Assembly (NCBI GenBank): GCA_017543005.1
Contig: JAFWEA010000102.1
Coordinates: 1 to 9,945, forward strand
Source: Solobacterium sp.
Lineage (GTDB): Bacteria > Bacillota_I > Bacilli_A > Erysipelotrichales > Erysipelotrichaceae
Direction of reading: 5' to 3'
DNA: 9,945 bases
Made by a program: the position numbers and the translations under genes. Shown in pieces: positions 1 through 5,599 of this stretch. The notes below the pieces were generated by a model, which had not been told where the DNA came from, did not search any database, and worked only from the letters and a program-made list of their open reading frames with translations. Numbering within the stretch: position 1 is the first letter of the stretch; each line of letters starts with the position of its first letter.

Positions 1-719
1 ATGACGTAGTAATCGCCCAGCGTCCGGCCCAGCATATCCAGCACCCCCGGATAGAACAGCACCGCTGCCCCGTTGATCATCTGCCGGTTGGTGACCGTCA
101 TCATCTCCGTCTTGCCCTTACTGTCACCGGGCATGTTCCAGCGCCGCATGAAGAAATCCGTTCTTTCAATCAGGGCCGGCATGCGGGCCACACTGTTCTG
201 CATGGCCAGATCAATCAGCTCATCCGCTTCCAGGCCGTACATCCGCAGCAGGGTGTTGTTCACCATGGTGCTGCACAGTGCCTCCTTGCGGCCCGACAGG
301 CTGATTTCCACGTGGGCAGTCAGGGCCAGGTCCGTGATGATGCGGTGCGGTACCTTCTGCAGCAGCTCATGGTTGTTTACGGCATTGCTCAGCCGGACAA
401 ACAGATGCGGGCGGACTTCCTCCAGGTTCTCCACCCAGCCGAAATCATGTTCGGCCGGAGCCTTCGACGCCGCCTCCGCCGTTTCCTTCAGGATGTCCTC
501 CGCCCTGCGGCCCTGCCGGTAATCCGCATACAGGTCATCCAGATTGACCGTGACTGCGGCTTTCTGCCTGGCCTGCCGCACGGAGAGCCCTTTGTAACGG
601 CTGCCCAGTTTGGCCACCGGGCCGACTGACACCTGTGCCTTGGCATATGACGGCCCCATCGCCGTCAGTATGTTTTCACGCAGGTATTTGACAAATTCAC
701 TGTAGGTAAGCATTTCCAT
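1..719 (-). CDS. DUF5688 family protein, C-terminus beyond the window
   Basis: The frame is open from an ATG at 719 to the left edge, giving 239 visible residues with no stop. The N-terminus reads MEMLTYSEFVKYLRENI. It continues with a segment like VNLDDLYADYRQGR (about 58-71) and later NNHELLQKVPHRIITDLAL (about 116-134). This order of motifs is what I associate with DUF5688, a widespread Firmicutes family of unknown function. The start is supported by a GGAAGG ribosome site 8 nt upstream; an in-frame ATG two codons later is the only close alternative. There is no signal peptide or membrane segment in the visible part, so a cytoplasmic location is likely. It is divergent from the amidohydrolase gene across a 192-bp spacer. 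I cannot say what the protein does. Confidence 0.8.
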   Translation of the reverse strand, partial: MEMLTYSEFVKYLRENILTAMGPSYAKAQVSVGPVAKLGSRYKGLSVRQARQKAAVTVNLDDLYADYRQGRRAEDILKETAEAASKAPAEHDFGWVENLEEVRPHLFVRLSNAVNNHELLQKVPHRIITDLALTAHVEISLSGRKEALCSTMVNNTLLRMYGLEADELIDLAMQNSVARMPALIERTDFFMRRWNMPGDSKGKTEMMTVTNRQMINGAAVLFYPGVLDMLGRTLGDYYV

Positions 720-810
720 ATCCCTTTCCTTCCGGATTCCGTCCCCGAAATCCCCTTTCATAAGTACTATTCGCAAGCACCCGTCCGATTCCCTGCCGGA
801 AAAGAAAAAA

Positions 811-844
811 ATGCAGTTTTTTCTGTCTGATGACAGATCTGCAT
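811..844. promoter_or_regulatory. Nested inverted repeat in the divergent spacer
   Basis: The inner dyad is TCTGTC-TGAT-GACAGA (822-837). It is enclosed by an outer pair ATGCAG (811-816) and CTGCAT (839-844). It lies between two divergent genes and is not followed by a T-run, so it is more likely a protein-binding site or a structured leader than a terminator. No partner regulator is visible in the window. Confidence 0.35.
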
Positions 845-856
845 GTCAAGAAATCC

Positions 857-893
857 CTGTTTCAGCGGCTGATCAGTGCTATAGTTGAAACAG
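857..893 (+). promoter_or_regulatory. Probable promoter and operator of the amidohydrolase gene
   Basis: An extended -10 (TG at 877-878, TATAGT at 880-885) lies 26 bp before the ATG. The -35 region is poor. A perfect 8-bp inverted repeat, CTGTTTCA (857-864) and TGAAACAG (886-893), brackets the -10 with half-site centres 29 bp apart. A smaller dyad TCAGC-G-GCTGA sits at 862-872. The arrangement suggests a regulator that controls access to the -10; which regulator is unknown. Confidence 0.45.
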
Positions 894-911
894 ATGAAAG
901 GGGTATATTGA

Positions 912-2075
912 ATGAATATCCATGAATTAGCAGTTAAATACGAAGATTACATGATTTCGATCCGCCGGCATTTCCATATGTATCCGGAACTTTCCCTGCA
1001 GGAAGAAAAGACCTCCCTGCGGATCCAGCAGGAACTGACGGAAATGGGCATTCCGTTTGATGTCGTCGGTCACCGCAATGTTGTCGGCCGCATTGAATTC
1101 GCCCGTCCGGGCAAGCGCCTGGCCATCCGGGCCGATATCGATGCCCTGCCGATGCAGGAAGAAATCGATTCGGAATTCAAGTCCACTGTTCCGGGTGTCA
1201 TGCACGCCTGCGGTCACGATGTCCATGCGGCAACCCTTCTGGCAGCTGCCAAGTGCCTGTGCGAGATGAAGGATGAACTCTCCGGTACCGTCTACCTGTG
1301 CTTCCAGGTCGCTGAGGAAGTCAGCGGCGGCGGCCCGCAGGAAATCATTGAATACCTCAACGGCAGAGGCGGTGTCGACGAAGTCATTGCCAACCATATG
1401 ACGCCGGCGCTGGATCCGTATGTCACTTCGGCCATCTCCGGTCCGGCCAATGCCGGCAACTGCCAGTGGCGGATTACCGTCCGCGGCCGCGGCGGCCACG
1501 GTTCCCGTCCGGACCTGTCCATCGACCCGATCCGGCCGGCTACGGAAATCCTGCAGAAGATCTGCAGCATTCCTTCCAACTATCATGAGCCGTTCTATCC
1601 GCTGGTTGTCAGCCCGTGCATGATTCATTCCGGCACTGCCTACAACATCATTCCGGATGAATGTGTCATGGAAGGCAATATCCGTTACTTCCACAAGGGT
1701 GAACTGGAAGAAGTGCTGGCCAAGATGGAGACCATCGCCAAGGCGATCGCATCCGCTTCCGGCGCTGAAGCCAAGGTCGAAATGATCGCCGGCTGCGTCC
1801 CGGTTGAGAACACCCCGGAAGTTACCGAAAAGGTTTACCGGATCATGGAAGAGATGGGCCTGAAGGTCGTCAAGCCGGAATACCCGGGCATGGGTTCCGA
1901 TGACTTCGGTTACTTCACCCAGGCATATCCGGGCTGCTACTTCAACTTCGGCGCTTCCTCCGACCGTCCGGACGCTGCCCACAACCTGCACAACACCAAG
2001 CTGTTCTATGAGGAAAAGGGCTTCCTGCCGATCGTTGAGTTCTTCGTCAGATATACAGCCGATTTCCTGAAGTAA
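912..2075 (+). CDS. M20D-family metallo-amidohydrolase (N-acyl-amino-acid or hippurate hydrolase type)
   Basis: This 387-residue protein has the usual length for peptidase family M20D, which removes acyl groups from N-acylated amino acids in the cytoplasm using two metal ions. The catalytic signatures are present in order: IRADIDALPMQEE (72-84), HACGHDVHAATLL (98-110) with likely metal ligands Cys100 and His102, and FQVAEE (131-136) with Glu135 as likely general base and Glu136 as ligand. His162 (ANHMTP) and His360 (NLHNTK) complete the metal site. GRGGHGSRPD (192-201) belongs to the inserted dimerisation domain and carries the His that reaches the partner active site. No signal peptide is visible. 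The start has an AAAGGGG ribosome site about 8 nt upstream. The gene is monocistronic, with its own promoter and terminator. The exact substrate cannot be read from sequence; aminoacylase, hippurate or indole-acetyl-amino-acid hydrolase are all possible. Confidence 0.92.
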   Translation: MNIHELAVKYEDYMISIRRHFHMYPELSLQEEKTSLRIQQELTEMGIPFDVVGHRNVVGRIEFARPGKRLAIRADIDALPMQEEIDSEFKSTVPGVMHACGHDVHAATLLAAAKCLCEMKDELSGTVYLCFQVAEEVSGGGPQEIIEYLNGRGGVDEVIANHMTPALDPYVTSAISGPANAGNCQWRITVRGRGGHGSRPDLSIDPIRPATEILQKICSIPSNYHEPFYPLVVSPCMIHSGTAYNIIPDECVMEGNIRYFHKGELEEVLAKMETIAKAIASASGAEAKVEMIAGCVPVENTPEVTEKVYRIMEEMGLKVVKPEYPGMGSDDFGYFTQAYPGCYFNFGASSDRPDAAHNLHNTKLFYEEKGFLPIVEFFVRYTADFLK

Positions 2076-2084
2076 GATCCAGTC

Positions 2085-2110
2085 AGAAAACGCCTCCGGG
2101 CGTTTTCTTT
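2085..2110 (+). terminator. Intrinsic terminator of the amidohydrolase gene
   Basis: A perfect 10-bp stem (2085-2094 with 2099-2108) is closed by a TCCG loop and followed by TTAT. It starts 10 nt after the stop codon. The C(UCCG)G cap is an UNCG-class tetraloop. Confidence 0.9.
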
Positions 2111-2176
2111 ATGCTCATGCAGTTTTATGGAAAATATTAATTAAAGTGATTCACACTATAACAAAAAAAGGATGAT

Positions 2177-2221
2177 AATACACAATCCTCACACATCCTT
2201 CACACAAACTGTTTTTATAAT
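2177..2221 (+). promoter_or_regulatory. Promoter of the VTT-protein gene with 11-bp-phased TTCACA repeats
   Basis: A consensus TATAAT -10 is at 2216-2221. Its -35 position (2193-2198, ACATCC) is poor. Instead, three related hexamers sit at exactly 11-bp spacing: AATACA (2177-2182), CTCACA (2188-2193) and TTCACA (2199-2204), the best copy being nearest the -10. Direct repeats on one helical face before a -10 that lacks a -35 are typical of activator sites of PhoB/PhoP (OmpR-class) response regulators. A further TTCACA at 2150-2155 is out of phase. Transcription would start near 2228. Confidence 0.5.
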
Positions 2222-2240
2222 GTTCGCAGAATAGTTTTTT

Positions 2241-2254
2241 GGAATAATTATTCC
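2241..2254 (+). promoter_or_regulatory. 14-bp perfect palindrome in the VTT-protein leader
   Basis: GGAATAATTATTCC is a perfect palindrome about 13 bp after the predicted transcription start, followed by TTTCC-C-GGAAA (2265-2275). It could be a repressor operator in the initially transcribed region. No convincing ribosome site precedes the ATG at 2304, so the leader may matter for expression. Confidence 0.35.
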
Positions 2255-2303
2255 GATTGTCTGATTTCCCGGAAAACATTAACGGGTAAACTGATAAAAA
2301 CCA

Positions 2304-3113
2304 ATGAAAAAAACCGGCAAACGACTTGAACAGACCGGAGCTGTCATTGCCATTGCGGCGATAGTTGCGGGGACTCTTCTGTTGATTATAAAAGTATACG
2401 GTCCGCATTTTGCGGATATTTTCCGTCTGCTGCGGCATGGCAATCAGGAGGAGATCAGCGAGTTTCTCAACCGCAGCGGCCAGTGGGAAGGCCTGATGAT
2501 CGTCTATCTGCTTTCCATCCTGCAGGTCATCAGCATCATCATCCCCGGCATGGCCATCCAGGTTTCGGCCGGACTGATCTATGCCTGGTGGAAAGCCTTC
2601 CTGGTCACCTATCTGGGCTTCCTCTCCGGGAATATGCTGATCTTCATGGCCGCCCGCAAACTCGGTGACCGGGTCTATGACCTGCTGCCCGAGAAATCCC
2701 GGCAGACCTGGATCGGCACGAAGATCAATTCCGCCAACAGCGGCTTCGTGATATCCCTCGCCTATCTGGTCCCGGGAGTGCCCAACGGCATCGTCCCCTA
2801 TATTGCCTCCACCACTGACCTGACACCATCCCACTTCGGCTTCTGCATCGGGGCCTCGGCCTGGATCCAGATTCTCTGCAACTGCCTGGCCGGCCATTTC
2901 CTGGCCCGGGGTGAATATTTCTATACCGTCATGTCATTTGCCATTCAGATCTTCATCATTATATTTGTCTCATTCAACAAGGAGCAGGTGCTGAGGATCT
3001 CGGCCGGGATCCGGGCAGCCCTGCGCCGGGCGCAGCTGCACACCCTGCAGAAACGTCTGGATGCAGCCCAGCGGGAGCTTGACGAACTGCGTGCCCGCCG
3101 GCAGGAACAGTAA
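2304..3113 (+). CDS. VTT-domain (DedA / TVP38-TMEM64 type) integral membrane protein
   Basis: This 269-residue membrane protein has a hydrophobic helix at about 12-30, then a VTT/SNARE-associated core from about 62 to 225. The core contains the glycine-rich family segments: GMAIQVSAGLIY with ARKLGDRVYD (82-125), and LVPGVPNGIVPY (155-166), which matches the re-entrant loop of the family. DedA-superfamily proteins are implicated in undecaprenyl-phosphate or phospholipid translocation; that role is family knowledge, not seen here. The C-terminus (about 229-269) is highly charged and probably coiled-coil, and is longer than in many relatives. A stop codon three codons upstream forces the ATG at 2304. 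No clear Shine-Dalgarno sequence precedes it, unlike its neighbours. The promoter carries phased TTCACA repeats, which suggests response-regulator control. Confidence 0.85.
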   Translation: MKKTGKRLEQTGAVIAIAAIVAGTLLLIIKVYGPHFADIFRLLRHGNQEEISEFLNRSGQWEGLMIVYLLSILQVISIIIPGMAIQVSAGLIYAWWKAFLVTYLGFLSGNMLIFMAARKLGDRVYDLLPEKSRQTWIGTKINSANSGFVISLAYLVPGVPNGIVPYIASTTDLTPSHFGFCIGASAWIQILCNCLAGHFLARGEYFYTVMSFAIQIFIIIFVSFNKEQVLRISAGIRAALRRAQLHTLQKRLDAAQRELDELRARRQEQ

Positions 3114-3122
3114 TCAACAACC

Positions 3123-3151
3123 GAAAAATGCGGGATTGCCCCGCATTTTTC
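3123..3151. terminator. Bidirectional terminator between convergent genes
   Basis: A perfect 12-bp stem (3123-3134 with 3140-3151) has an ATTGC loop and A/T-rich outer arms, so it can act on both strands. It begins 9 nt after the VTT-gene stop and lies 26 nt beyond the stop of the convergent PNPOx-like gene. Confidence 0.88.
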
Positions 3152-3177
3152 TGTTACGATCAGATGTCTTCCGGTCC

Positions 3178-3579
3178 TCAGAAGGTCCAGGTTTCCGGTT
3201 CGGATGTGAAAGAAGAAATCGTTGCCGTGGCGTTCTGCAGCTTGAAAACAACATTGTTTCCGTCACCCGGCTGATATCTGCCGCGCAGCGACGGATAATC
3301 TTCCAGCAGGCTCTCCTGCGCCTCAATTCTCTCGTCAGCTACTGCCTCGGCCGCAATCCGGATCCACTTTCCGTCCTTAAAGGCACAGATTTCCACTTTC
3401 GGTGAAGCCAGCATCTGCTTCGCCACGTCCTTGACCAGACCGGTCTGAATATAGAGGTTTCCTTCAAAAATGTGCGCTGTCCCGAAGGGTCTTACCCGCG
3501 GCTGATCCCCATCGGCTGTAGCCAGGAAATAAGTGCCTGCATCTTTCAGGAATGCACAGGCTTTCTCTGCTCCTGTCAT
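3178..3579 (-). CDS. Pyridoxamine 5'-phosphate oxidase-like flavin split-barrel protein
   Basis: This 133-residue protein matches the single-domain PNPOx-like (FMN-binding split barrel) family in length and motif order. FLATADGDQPRVRPFG (18-33) is the flavin-phosphate-facing strand and loop. LYIQTGLVKDVAKQML (42-57) and PKVEICAFKDGKWIRI (60-75) follow. The C-terminal NATATISSFTSEPET is typical of the small Firmicutes members. Such proteins usually bind FMN, F420 or haem and reduce small molecules in the cytoplasm; true vitamin B6 synthesis is unlikely for a protein this short. The ATG is fixed by an AAGGAGG ribosome site with 9-nt spacing. It is 22 bp downstream of the FemA/B-like gene on the same strand and probably co-transcribed. 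The shared operon does not reveal an obvious common pathway. Confidence 0.88.
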   Translation of the reverse strand: MTGAEKACAFLKDAGTYFLATADGDQPRVRPFGTAHIFEGNLYIQTGLVKDVAKQMLASPKVEICAFKDGKWIRIAAEAVADERIEAQESLLEDYPSLRGRYQPGDGNNVVFKLQNATATISSFTSEPETWTF

Positions 3580-3601
3580 CTGTCTGTTCCTCCTTCTTTT
3601 T

Positions 3602-4834
3602 TTATTTCTGTTTCTTTTTGTAACGCTTTGCCCAATACTTGCGCTTGACGTGATTCACTGCCAGTTTTTCAAACCGGAACCGTTTCATCTCCCGCGGACG
3701 GCGGACATAGTCAAACTCGCCGATCTGTTCGATAAACTCCGGACCGAAAGACCGCTTGTAGGCATAGAGGCCGTAGTACGGATCATCCTTTGAGGCTGTC
3801 CCGCTGAAGCCGCACATGTCATAGTGCAGCACCCCGTGGGCCTTCATATCAGCCATGGCAAACGCATGCAGGCTGTCTACCGGCTTGATGAAATTGAATT
3901 CCTTGTGATTGTACGTATAAAGATCCCAGGAATAATCCCCGCAGCGGATAAACAGACCGCAGGCCACCGGCACCACACTGCCGTATGCCTGTTTCAGCTC
4001 TTCCGCTTTGGCCAGTTCTTTTTCCTTGGCCGCCCGGGCTTCCGGATCCTTGCGGTATTTCTTGCCGGCCAGTTCTTCCGTAATGCCGCTGATCATGTCA
4101 TCGAGTCGGATCTCCGTCACATACATGACCGCATGTTCGCCAAAGCAGTCCAGCAGGCCCTGAAAGAACTGCCGGGAATGCGGCGCAAACCCATCCTGCT
4201 CCGTCAGCTGCTTTTCCAGGGCCATCAGCGTGCCGATATCATCCGCACCCCCAAGCCTGGTGCTGACCCCGATGACCGCGTGCCGGTTCAGTGCTGTCTT
4301 GCGGGCCTTGGCATAACGGGAATAAACCGTATCAAGATCATCCGACAGATCGGCAATCAGTGTATACCGGTTGGTCCAGGAACCGTTGTAGGCATAACCG
4401 TAACCCTTATGGGTATAGCCGAGTTCCTTCAGCAGATCAGTGATATGTTCATTGCTGAAGCCGTCATCCACCGCTTCACCGGTAATGGTCCGATGGCAGC
4501 GGACCACGTTCGGATCCACCCGCAGGAATGACACCTTTTTCTCATCCGCATGTTTCTGCAGAAGCCGGTATGCCTTACGGACCTGTTCCGCATCCCCGTA
4601 ATCCATGCATACACCCCATGGCACATAGAGATATTTGTGGCCCAGCCAGCTGTTCTGCAGCACCATCGCCGTTCCGATCAGTTCCTCATCCTCGTAAAAA
4701 CCGAAAAACTCATGCCGGTCATGATCTGTTCTTTCCTTGAACCGGGCCCACATGCCTGTTTTCATATAATGTACATTCGGGCTGTTTACCACGAATTCAT
4801 TCAGTTCTTTTTCTTCAATGCGGCGCAGTTCCAT
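3602..4834 (-). CDS. FemA/FemB/FemX-family aminoacyltransferase (peptidoglycan cross-bridge type)
   Basis: This 410-residue protein has the length and architecture of Fem-family non-ribosomal peptidyl transferases, which use aminoacyl-tRNA to build the interpeptide bridge on lipid II at the inner membrane face. The first GNAT-like domain includes HYMKTGMWARFKER (22-35) and KYLYVPWGVCMDYG (67-80). A second runs from about 150, with YSRYAKARKTALNRH (171-185). A charged helical insertion at about 252-283, rich in Lys/Glu/Ala, matches the coiled-coil arm that some Fem enzymes use to bind tRNA. The end carries the hallmark YAYKRSFGPEFIEQIGEF (357-374), followed by a basic tail. The start has a GGAGA ribosome site 6 nt away. 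It heads an operon with the PNPOx-like gene. The donor amino acid cannot be predicted. Confidence 0.9.
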   Translation of the reverse strand: MELRRIEEKELNEFVVNSPNVHYMKTGMWARFKERTDHDRHEFFGFYEDEELIGTAMVLQNSWLGHKYLYVPWGVCMDYGDAEQVRKAYRLLQKHADEKKVSFLRVDPNVVRCHRTITGEAVDDGFSNEHITDLLKELGYTHKGYGYAYNGSWTNRYTLIADLSDDLDTVYSRYAKARKTALNRHAVIGVSTRLGGADDIGTLMALEKQLTEQDGFAPHSRQFFQGLLDCFGEHAVMYVTEIRLDDMISGITEELAGKKYRKDPEARAAKEKELAKAEELKQAYGSVVPVACGLFIRCGDYSWDLYTYNHKEFNFIKPVDSLHAFAMADMKAHGVLHYDMCGFSGTASKDDPYYGLYAYKRSFGPEFIEQIGEFDYVRRPREMKRFRFEKLAVNHVKRKYWAKRYKKKQK

Positions 4835-4863
4835 AGCAGTTCTCCGATTCTTCTGATATTACC

Positions 4864-4892
4864 ATCTTACCCGAAACCCGGCACTCGGACAA
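4864..4892 (-). promoter_or_regulatory. Promoter of the FemA/B-like operon
   Basis: Reading the minus strand, TTGTCC (4892-4887) and TAAGAT (4869-4864) are separated by exactly 17 bp. Transcription would begin about 22 nt before the ATG at 4834. It is back-to-back with a plus-strand promoter. Confidence 0.5.
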
Positions 4893-4906
4893 TCCGGGCA
4901 TCCCTT

Positions 4907-4935
4907 TTGCATTCTGTTCCGGTCCGTCATACAAT
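4907..4935 (+). promoter_or_regulatory. Promoter of the 60-residue orphan gene
   Basis: TTGCAT (4907-4912) and TACAAT (4930-4935) are spaced by 17 bp, and the ATG follows 22 bp later. The -10 is good and the -35 is moderate. Confidence 0.45.
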
Positions 4936-4957
4936 AAGGCCAAGGAGAACCGAATAC

Positions 4958-5140
4958 ATGTGTGCACTCAGTGAAGACTCCCTGGCCTGGGAAATTCTCA
5001 ATGAATATGATATTCATCCGGAAACTGACAGTCTCAGTGAACTGGCAGCCCGGATTGCCGGTGACAAGCTGGTAACGCAGAGCGATATCATCGCCATTCT
5101 GAAACGTCACTTCGGCCCGGAAGCATGGAAAAACCAGTGA
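4958..5140 (+). CDS. Small 60-residue protein of unknown function
   Basis: An ATG at 4958 with an AAGGAG ribosome site (4942-4947) opens a 60-residue acidic, helix-prone protein beginning MCALSEDSLAWEILNEYDI. A second helical block follows at about 27-52, including TQSDIIAILKRHFG. It has its own promoter and terminator, which argues that it is a real gene. I do not recognise a family. Two amphipathic helical segments joined by a short link would suit a small adaptor or DNA-binding protein, but nothing specific supports that. No membrane segment or secretion signal is seen. The only cysteine is Cys2. The stop codon lies inside the terminator stem. A longer upstream extension in the same frame is unlikely, because it would run back through the minus-strand Fem-like gene. 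Confidence 0.7.
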   Translation: MCALSEDSLAWEILNEYDIHPETDSLSELAARIAGDKLVTQSDIIAILKRHFGPEAWKNQ

Positions 5141-5155
5141 GCACTCACTGGTTTT
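5130..5155. terminator. Terminator overlapping the stop of the 60-residue gene
   Basis: A perfect 11-bp stem (5130-5140 with 5145-5155) has a GCAC loop. The upstream arm contains the last codons and the stop TGA. A/T-rich outer arms allow it to serve the convergent 91-residue gene as well, which ends at 5165. Confidence 0.85.
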
Positions 5156-5164
5156 CATTTTGTC

Positions 5165-5440
5165 TCAGTACTTCTTATATCCCTTCAGGAACAGTCCGTA
5201 CATGCAGAAATTGTTGTCATCCTTGACATAAACGCCCCAGCGTCTGCAGCGGCCGGTTGCACCGATATACTCCATGCAGTCCTTGCAGCGTGTGACCCGT
5301 TCGTATCCGGTCTTAGGCTGAGCGTTGATCAGATCTTCCACTTCTGTCAAAGTAAAGACTTCTTCATCAAAAGATCCTTTTTCTTCTGCAGCCCGATGCA
5401 GTTCTTCCCTGAGCAGGGTTCCGTCGATCATTTTTGGCAT
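5165..5440 (-). CDS. Four-cysteine (zinc-ribbon-like) 91-residue protein, phage-type
   Basis: The N-terminal half (1-42) is helical and acidic. The C-terminal half carries four cysteines, Cys52, Cys55, Cys65 and Cys79, spaced CX2C-X9-C-X13-C, in the context RVTRCKDCMEYI and NNFCMYG. This pattern (VxRCKDC, later CxxW, later DxxFCxYG) is one I associate with small proteins common in Firmicutes prophages and plasmids; their function is unknown. The cysteines probably bind zinc. An AAGGAG ribosome site lies 8 nt before the ATG at 5440; an alternative ATG three codons later would be further from it. No other phage gene is present, so it may be a domesticated remnant. Its neighbours are an orphan small gene and the COG0523 operon, from which it diverges. 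Confidence 0.75.
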   Translation of the reverse strand: MPKMIDGTLLREELHRAAEEKGSFDEEVFTLTEVEDLINAQPKTGYERVTRCKDCMEYIGATGRCRRWGVYVKDDNNFCMYGLFLKGYKKY

Positions 5441-5466
5441 GTTCCTGTCTCCTTAAGTACTAACTT

Positions 5467-5472
5467 ATTATA
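5467..5472 (-). promoter_or_regulatory. -10 element of the four-cysteine gene
   Basis: The minus strand reads a consensus TATAAT (5472-5467), placing the start near 5460 and the leader at about 20 nt. The -35 position 17 bp upstream reads CACACA, a poor match. Confidence 0.5.
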
Positions 5473-5536
5473 CTGTTATTTTTCCCGAATGTGTGGGTTT
5501 TATGCTCTGCGATGATCATACGGTATGGGCAAATTC

Positions 5537-5574
5537 CTTATTAATATTGACGGCTGTTGTATAATGCAATTGCA
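5537..5574 (+). promoter_or_regulatory. Promoter of the COG0523 operon with overlapping palindrome
   Basis: A consensus TATAAT -10 lies at 5560-5565 with only a weak -35 (CTTATT, 5537-5542). A perfect palindrome TGCAATTGCA (5565-5574) begins on the last -10 base and covers the likely start near 5572. That position fits a repressor. Operons of this kind are often zinc- or metal-repressed, but this palindrome is not a clear Zur box. Confidence 0.45.
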
Positions 5575-5599
5575 AAATTACGGAAAGAAGGTTGAAAAC

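Noticed and set aside
73..629. Two plus-strand frames at the left edge
   Set aside because: They are opposite the DUF5688 gene, which has coherent family motifs and a ribosome site.
844..849. Perfect TTGACA on the minus strand as a -35 for the DUF5688 gene
   Set aside because: No -10-like hexamer lies 16-19 bp downstream, and the gene start is more than 120 bp away.
5548..5565. TTGACG paired with TATAAT as the COG0523 promoter
   Set aside because: The spacer is only 6-7 bp, far too short for a sigma-A promoter.
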